Below are positions 60,038 through 64,000 of a stretch of DNA of 64,000 bases, in pieces (positions within the stretch are counted from its first letter, which is position 1; every line of letters begins with the position of its first letter). The position numbers and the translations under genes are program-made. Location of the stretch: the NCBI RefSeq assembly GCF_007833165.1, contig NZ_VOBQ01000004.1, forward strand, positions 186,001 through 250,000, written 5' to 3'. Source of the stretch: Caenimonas sedimenti (lineage in GTDB: Bacteria; Pseudomonadota; Gammaproteobacteria; Burkholderiales; Burkholderiaceae_C). The notes under the pieces were generated by a model. It was not told the DNA's origin. It did no database searches and was given only the letters and a program-made list of their open reading frames with translations.

Positions 60038-60043
60038 TAGAAT
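60038..60043 (+). promoter_or_regulatory. Possible -10 hexamer for gpmA
   Basis: TAGAAT ends seven bases before the ATG at 60051, with no Shine-Dalgarno, suggesting a leaderless transcript. Confidence 0.5.
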
Positions 60044-60050
60044 GTCGGCC

Positions 60051-60797
60051 ATGTACAAGCTCGTTTTGATCCGCCACGGCCAGTCCACCTGGAACCTGGA
60101 GAACCGCTTCACCGGCTGGACTGACGTCCCGCTGACCCAGCAGGGGATTGATGAGGCCCGGCAGGCGGGCCGCCTGCTGAAGGCCGGCGGCTGGGACTTC
60201 GACGTCTGCCACACCAGCGTGCTGAAGCGCGCCACCCACACGCTCTGGCATTGCCTGGACGAGCTGGACCGCACCTGGCTGCCGGTCGTGCATACCTGGC
60301 GCCTGAACGAGCGCCACTATGGTGCATTGCAGGGCCTGAACAAGGCCGAGACGGCCAAGAAGTTCGGCGATGAGCAGGTGCTGGTGTGGCGCCGCAGCTA
60401 CGACACCCCGCCGCCGGCGTTGGAACCGACGGACCCCCGCTACGAAGGCTCCGACGTCCGCTACGCCAAACTTTCAGCGGGCCAAGTGCCGCTGACCGAA
60501 TGCCTGAAGGACACCGTCGAGCGGGTCCTGCCCTACTGGAATGAGGCGATGGCGCCAGCCATCCGGGCGGGCAAACGCCTCGTCGTCGCGGCGCACGGCA
60601 ACTCGATCCGGGCCCTCGTGAAGTACCTGGACGGCATCTCCGACGCGGACATTGTCGGCCTCAACATTCCCAACGGCATCCCGCTGGTCTACGAGCTCGA
60701 CGCGGACCTCAAACCGCTGCGGCCCCACTACTACCTGGGTGACCCTGAAGCTGCGGCCCGGGCGGCCGCGGCGGTGGCGAGCCAGGGCAAAGCCTGA
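60051..60797 (+). CDS. gpmA: 2,3-bisphosphoglycerate-dependent phosphoglycerate mutase
   Basis: 248 residues; interconverts 3- and 2-phosphoglycerate in glycolysis. The catalytic phospho-histidine lies in [10 protein letters not shown] (H9), followed by [23 protein letters not shown] and the second histidine in [15 protein letters not shown]. An ATG three codons upstream (60042) overlaps the TAGAAT box; 60051 is preferred. Confidence 0.96.
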   Translation: MYKLVLIRHGQSTWNLENRFTGWTDVPLTQQGIDEARQAGRLLKAGGWDFDVCHTSVLKRATHTLWHCLDELDRTWLPVVHTWRLNERHYGALQGLNKAETAKKFGDEQVLVWRRSYDTPPPALEPTDPRYEGSDVRYAKLSAGQVPLTECLKDTVERVLPYWNEAMAPAIRAGKRLVVAAHGNSIRALVKYLDGISDADIVGLNIPNGIPLVYELDADLKPLRPHYYLGDPEAAARAAAAVASQGKA

Positions 60798-60950
60798 CGA
60801 AACCCGGAGGGAGGAGGCGTAGGACGTTTCCTGCGTCTTTACGCGTATTTTTCACACTGGCGCCCCAGCGGCGGGGGAACCAGCGCAAGACGCGCGCGTC
60901 AGAGCTACTTCCCAGGTGTATATTGAAGTCGAGAGGAAGTTGACGACCCC

Positions 60951-62390
60951 ATGAGCCACAAACTCAAGATTGCCGGCTGGATTTCCGTAGGCGCGTTGGC
61001 CGGCGCGCTGACCACGGTCTCGCTGCAGACCGTCGCGCGTGGCTCCCTGGCCCCGCTGCCGCTCGAGGAGCTGCAGCAGCTCGCGGCCGTCTTCAGCATG
61101 GTCAAGTCCGACTATGTGGAGCCGATCGACGAGAAGAAGCTCATCACCGACGCCATTTCCGGCATGGTGGCCAGCCTCGACCCGCACTCCCAGTATTTCG
61201 ACAAGAAGTCCTTCAAGGAATTCCGCGAGGGCACGTCCGGCCGCTTCGTCGGCGTCGGCATCGAGATCTCGCAGGAAGACGGCCTGGTCAAGGTGGTGTC
61301 GCCCATCGAAGGCTCGCCCGCGTTCCGCGCCGGGCTGAAGACCAACGACCTGATCACCAAGATCGACGAAACCGCGGTCAAGGGGCTCACCCTGTCGGAG
61401 GCCGTCAAGCGCATGCGCGGCGAGCCCAACACCAAGGTGATGCTGACGATCTACCGCAAGGACGAGAACCGCAGCTTCCCCGTGACGATCACGCGCGAAG
61501 AGATCAAGACCGTGTCCGTCAAGGGCAAGGTCATGGAGCCGGGCTACGGCTGGATCCGCCTGTCGCAGTTCCAGGAACGCACGGTCGACGACTTCGTGCG
61601 CAAGGTCGAAGAGATCTACAAGGCCGAGCCCAACCTCAAGGGCCTGGTGCTGGACCTGCGCAACGACCCGGGCGGCCTGCTCGACGCGGCCGTGGCGATT
61701 TCGGCCGCCTTCCTGCCCGAGAACGTCAACGTCGTGTCCACCAACGGGCAGCTGGCCGAGAGCAAGTTCGTCTACAAGGCCGCGCCGGAGTTCTACCAGC
61801 GCCGGGCCGGCAGCGACCCGCTGCGCAAGCTGCCTGCGGCCATCAAGAACGTGCCACTGGTCGTCCTGGTGAATGAAGGCTCGGCTTCCGCCAGCGAAAT
61901 CGTCGCCGGTGCGTTGCAGGACCACAAGCGCGCCACCATCCTCGGCAGCCAGACCTTCGGCAAGGGCTCCGTGCAGACCGTGCGTCCGCTGGGCCCGGAC
62001 ACCGGCCTGAAGCTGACCACGGCGCGCTACTACACACCGAACGGCAAGTCGATCCAGGCCAAGGGCATCGTGCCGGACGTGATGGTGGACGAGTCCGAAG
62101 AAGGCAACGTGTTCTCCGTCCTGCGGACGCGCGAGGCCGATCTCGACAAGCACCTGGGCGCCGGCCAGGGCCCTGAGGTGAAGGACCCCGCACGCGAGAA
62201 GGCGCGCGAGGAAGCCCGCAAGAAGGCCGAAGAGGAAGCCAAGAAGGGTCCGGACGCGCGCCGGCCGCCCGAGTTCGGCAGCGACAAGGACTTCCAGCTG
62301 GTCCAGGCGCTGAACCAGTTGAAGGGCCGCCCGGTGCTCGTCAGCAAGACCCAGGTGGTCGAGAACAAGGGCGAGAAGAAAGAGAATTGA
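60951..62390 (+). CDS. ctpA: Carboxyl-terminal processing protease, S41 family
   Basis: 479 residues. Signal peptide or anchor (about 7-28), a PDZ domain (about 95-180; GRFVGVGIEISQEDGLVKVV), and the peptidase core with the Ser/Lys dyad S313 (NEGSASASEIV) and K338 (FGKGSVQT). A charged Lys/Glu-rich tail follows at about 405-440. It degrades or trims periplasmic proteins. GAGAGGAAG precedes the ATG at a normal distance, unlike many neighbours. A TATATT hexamer near 60919 may be its -10. Confidence 0.94.
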   Translation: MSHKLKIAGWISVGALAGALTTVSLQTVARGSLAPLPLEELQQLAAVFSMVKSDYVEPIDEKKLITDAISGMVASLDPHSQYFDKKSFKEFREGTSGRFVGVGIEISQEDGLVKVVSPIEGSPAFRAGLKTNDLITKIDETAVKGLTLSEAVKRMRGEPNTKVMLTIYRKDENRSFPVTITREEIKTVSVKGKVMEPGYGWIRLSQFQERTVDDFVRKVEEIYKAEPNLKGLVLDLRNDPGGLLDAAVAISAAFLPENVNVVSTNGQLAESKFVYKAAPEFYQRRAGSDPLRKLPAAIKNVPLVVLVNEGSASASEIVAGALQDHKRATILGSQTFGKGSVQTVRPLGPDTGLKLTTARYYTPNGKSIQAKGIVPDVMVDESEEGNVFSVLRTREADLDKHLGAGQGPEVKDPAREKAREEARKKAEEEAKKGPDARRPPEFGSDKDFQLVQALNQLKGRPVLVSKTQVVENKGEKKEN

Positions 62391-62427
62391 CCTGACGGCG
62401 CGCCGCGAGGCGGCGCAAGTCAGGTCA
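62388..62427 (+). repeat. Long hairpin directly after ctpA
   Basis: TGACCTGAC (62388-62396, including the stop codon) pairs with GTCAGGTCA (62419-62427), with an inner stem GCGCCGC-gag-GCGGCGC (62400-62416). No T-run follows, so it may protect the mRNA end or assist the terminator at 62480. Confidence 0.5.
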
Positions 62428-62448
62428 TCCCGGCGCAGGTGACGCGCA

Positions 62449-62475
62449 GCGTCATCCCCGCGCAGGCGGGGACCC
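62449..62475. repeat. Extragenic repeat with CCCCGC-GCAG-GCGGGG hairpin
   Basis: The string GTCATCCCCGCGCAGGCGGG is a variant of the same repeat class as the ATTCCC-N8-GGGAAT pair at 12003-12070, with CCCC in place of TCCC. Confidence 0.5.
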
Positions 62476-62479
62476 AGAG

Positions 62480-62507
62480 AGCCAGCCGACAAGGCTGGCT
62501 TTTTGTT
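62480..62507 (+). terminator. Rho-independent terminator between ctpA and moeB
   Basis: Stem AGCCAGCC / GGCTGGCT with a GACAA loop, followed by TTTTGTTT. Confidence 0.85.
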
Positions 62508-62513
62508 TGGCCT

Positions 62514-62519
62514 CACAAT
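62514..62519 (+). promoter_or_regulatory. Possible -10 hexamer for moeB
   Basis: CACAAT ends six bases before the ATG at 62526. No Shine-Dalgarno lies in between. Confidence 0.35.
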
Positions 62520-62525
62520 TCCCCG

Positions 62526-63287
62526 ATGACCGACGAGCAACTGCTGCGCTACTCCCGGCACCTGCTGCTGGACGAGATCGGCGTCGAAGGCCAGCAGCGC
62601 ATCCTCGACGCGCACGCGCTCGTCATCGGCGCCGGCGGGTTGGGCTCGCCGGTGGCGCTGTTCCTGGCCACGGCCGGCGTGGGCCGCATCACCCTGGTGG
62701 ACCACGATGCCGTCGACCTCACCAACCTGCAACGGCAAATCGCGCACACCACCGAACGCATCGGCCGGCCGAAAGCCGAATCCGCGCGCGATGCGGCGGC
62801 CGCCATCAACCCGGAGGTGCTGGTCCGGCCGCTGGTGTTGAAGGCGGACGCCCAGTTGCTGGACGACCTGGTGCCGCAAGCGGACGTGGTCATCGACTGC
62901 TGCGACAACTTCGCCACCCGGCATCTGGTGAACGCCGCGTGCTTCCGCCATGGCAAGCCGCTGGTGTCGGGCGCGGCGATCCGGTTCGACGCGCAGGTCA
63001 GCGTGTTCGATCCGCGCGACGCGGCCTGTCCTTGCTATGCCTGCGTCTTTCCGGCCAGGCAGCAATTCGAAGAGGCTCTTTGCGCGACGCTGGGCGTGTT
63101 CGCGCCGCTGGTGGGCATCGTCGGCAGCCTCCAGGCGGCCGAGGCGCTCAAGCTGCTGGCCGGCGTGGGCAGCTCGCTGGCGGGGCGGCTGCAGATGCTG
63201 GACGCGAGATCCATGGAGTGGAGCGAGATGCGGGTTCGGCGTGATCGGGCGTGCGTGGTTTGTGCCGAGCGCACGGTCATCGGATGA
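62526..63287 (+). CDS. moeB: MoeB/ThiF-family adenylyltransferase
   Basis: 253 residues; adenylates the C-terminal glycine of a ubiquitin-like sulfur carrier (MoaD or ThiS). The ATP-binding GAGGLGSPVALFLATAGVG (about 37-55), DLTNLQRQIAH, the DCCDNFATRHLVN segment and paired cysteines CPCYACVFP and CVVC for zinc are present. With two molybdenum or tungsten formate dehydrogenases encoded nearby, a molybdopterin role is natural, but ThiF cannot be excluded. The gene ends ten bases before a G/C homopolymer block. Confidence 0.9.
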   Translation: MTDEQLLRYSRHLLLDEIGVEGQQRILDAHALVIGAGGLGSPVALFLATAGVGRITLVDHDAVDLTNLQRQIAHTTERIGRPKAESARDAAAAINPEVLVRPLVLKADAQLLDDLVPQADVVIDCCDNFATRHLVNAACFRHGKPLVSGAAIRFDAQVSVFDPRDAACPCYACVFPARQQFEEALCATLGVFAPLVGIVGSLQAAEALKLLAGVGSSLAGRLQMLDARSMEWSEMRVRRDRACVVCAERTVIG

Positions 63288-63297
63288 ATGCTGGGGT

Positions 63298-63369
63298 GGG
63301 GGGGGGGGGGGGGGGGGGGCCCCCCCCCCCCCCCCCCCCCGCCCGGGGGCCCCCCCCCCCCCCCCCCCC
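63298..63369. other. G/C homopolymer block, probable sequencing or assembly artefact
   Basis: A run of 22 G is followed by 21 C, then G-CCC-GGGGG, and then 20 C. The flanks are inverted copies too (TGCTGGGGT on the left, AACCCCAGCA on the right). The likely truth is a GC-rich hairpin, perhaps a shared terminator of the two convergent genes, where base calling failed. Frames reading across it code for poly-Gly and poly-Pro and are not genes. Confidence 0.8.
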
Positions 63370-63380
63370 AACCCCAGCAA

Positions 63381-64000
63381 TCACAGGACCCCGTCCGCGA
63401 CTTCGAGGCCATCGACCCGCGCCTGCCGCTCCAGCGCCAGCCGCCGCGCCCCCGCCAACCGCACGCCCTCATCCACCAGCATCTCGGCCAACAGCGCCTC
63501 GATGCGCTCGTCATAGGCGCCTCGGCCAGCCAGCGCACCGGGGTCGATGAGCAGGAACGCTTGGCCGATGCGCGGCGCATTGCCTTCGTCGACGAAGAAG
63601 GAAGAGGCTTCGAAGCCCAGCCGGGCTCCCGTGAGCGCGGTCACCAGCAGTTCGACCACCAGCGCCAGCATCGCGCCCTTGGGCGACGATGCGGCGCCGA
63701 TCGGCAGCATCGAACCTTCCAGGCCCGCGCGCGCGTCGGTGGTGGGCTGCCCGTGCTTGTCCAGGGCCCACCCCGTGGGGATGGCTTCCCCCTTGCGCGC
63801 CGCCACCATCAACTTGCCACGCGCCACCTCGGACAGCGACAGGTCGATGAGCAGCGGATCATGGCCGGGCCGGGGAAAGATGGCCGCCATGGGATTGGTC
63901 CCGAACACCGGATGCCGGCCACCGGCGGCGGGCATCGCGGCCGGGGAATTGGCAAACCCCAGGCCGACGAGGCCCGCCTCGGCGGCGGGCCGCAAATGAT
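63381..64000 (-). CDS. Malate/L-lactate dehydrogenase-family oxidoreductase, N-terminus cut by window edge
   Basis: About 206 residues of the C-terminal part of the Ldh2/YlbC/YiaK family of NAD(P)-dependent dehydrogenases, which reduce 2-keto acids or imines (malate, 2,3-diketogulonate, piperideine-carboxylate). Recognisable blocks are GTNPMAAIFPRPGHDPLLID, RKGEAIPTGWALDKHGQPTT, PIGAASSPKGAMLALVVELL and the C-terminal ARRLALERQARVDGLEV. The frame is open to position 64000, so the catalytic N-terminal half lies outside. It is convergent with moeB across the homopolymer block. Confidence 0.88.
   Translation of the reverse strand, partial: HLRPAAEAGLVGLGFANSPAAMPAAGGRHPVFGTNPMAAIFPRPGHDPLLIDLSLSEVARGKLMVAARKGEAIPTGWALDKHGQPTTDARAGLEGSMLPIGAASSPKGAMLALVVELLVTALTGARLGFEASSFFVDEGNAPRIGQAFLLIDPGALAGRGAYDERIEALLAEMLVDEGVRLAGARRLALERQARVDGLEVADGVL

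Noticed and set aside
60852..63380. Long minus-strand frame with a poly-Gly/poly-Pro start
   Set aside because: It begins in the homopolymer block and runs antisense to ctpA and moeB.
63251..63580. Plus- and minus-strand frames rich in Pro or Gly across the homopolymer
   Set aside because: They exist only because the probable artefact has no stop codons.

Overview
The window looks like a chromosomal stretch of a high-GC betaproteobacterium of the order Burkholderiales, most likely family Comamonadaceae (Ramlibacter/Variovorax-like). This rests on protein character and gene order only: rhodanese-grxC-secB-gpsA facing gpmA and ctpA, mrp near metG, DUF3460-scpA, a Bug-type tricarboxylate SBP, and a livKHMGF/acyl-CoA ligase cluster. 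Genes are densely packed, often with ATGA or GTGA stop/start overlaps. No rRNA, tRNA, CRISPR array, IS element or phage was seen. The longest gene-free stretch is about 204 bases (53683-53886), so no gap reaches 300.

Layout. 3-1028: integron integrase cut by the left edge. 1051-6435: flavin-binding oxidase-like protein, Atm1-type exporter, thioesterase, Sel1-repeat protein, crotonase. 6566-16000: HAAT-type ABC transporter (two permeases, two ATPases), a long-chain acyl-CoA ligase, then three tandem paralogous binding proteins, each closed by its own terminator-like hairpin. 16067-17173: AI-2E-family membrane protein. 17220-21840: cytosolic NAD-dependent formate dehydrogenase (fused NuoE/NuoF-like beta plus large alpha). 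21970-24655: small secreted Cys protein, hybrid histidine kinase and LuxR-type regulator. 24752-34544: a second, Tat-exported respiratory formate dehydrogenase with its maturation genes (DUF3305, DUF3306, polyferredoxin, TorD-like chaperone, Tat leader protein, alpha, beta, lipoprotein, cytochrome b gamma, Pro/Ala-rich exported protein). 34579-38683: mrp, a lipoprotein, metG. 38688-43608: LysR regulator, Bug SBP, N-formylglutamate amidohydrolase, lipoprotein, SulP carrier. 43628-53221: DUF3460, scpA, nadB, then an accessory block (membrane protein, VOC, FkbM methyltransferase, ECF42-like sigma factor with its YCII partner, thioesterase), then nadA and nadC. 53281-57697: thioesterase, a structured intergenic region, an orphan SBP fused by overlap to a CHASE histidine kinase, a second copy of the small Cys protein, a thioredoxin. 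57720-63287: gpsA, secB, grxC, rhodanese, gpmA, ctpA, moeB. A G/C homopolymer block at 63298-63369 is probably a sequencing artefact. A partial malate/lactate dehydrogenase-family gene runs off the right edge.

How the genes work together. The two formate dehydrogenases would oxidise formate on both sides of the membrane: cytosolic to NADH, periplasmic to the quinone pool. The two-component system lies between them. A near-identical palindrome (GTCC-N-AAT-GGACTA) occurs upstream of the small Cys protein and again in the divergent promoter between the response regulator and the DUF3305-fdh operon. This suggests one regulator for both.

The best candidate for an undescribed system is a duplicated module. 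A small exported protein with four conserved cysteines (C-x17-C-x-C-x26-C, ending GWK) sits tail-to-tail with a DLRQP-type histidine kinase at 21970-24041 and again at 55167-57287. The second copy also carries an orphan sugar-type binding protein. Other leads are an ECF42-type promoter in front of the YCII-sigma pair, mutually exclusive hairpins upstream of the SBP-kinase operon, and many -10-like hexamers 5-9 bases from start codons, suggesting leaderless transcripts.
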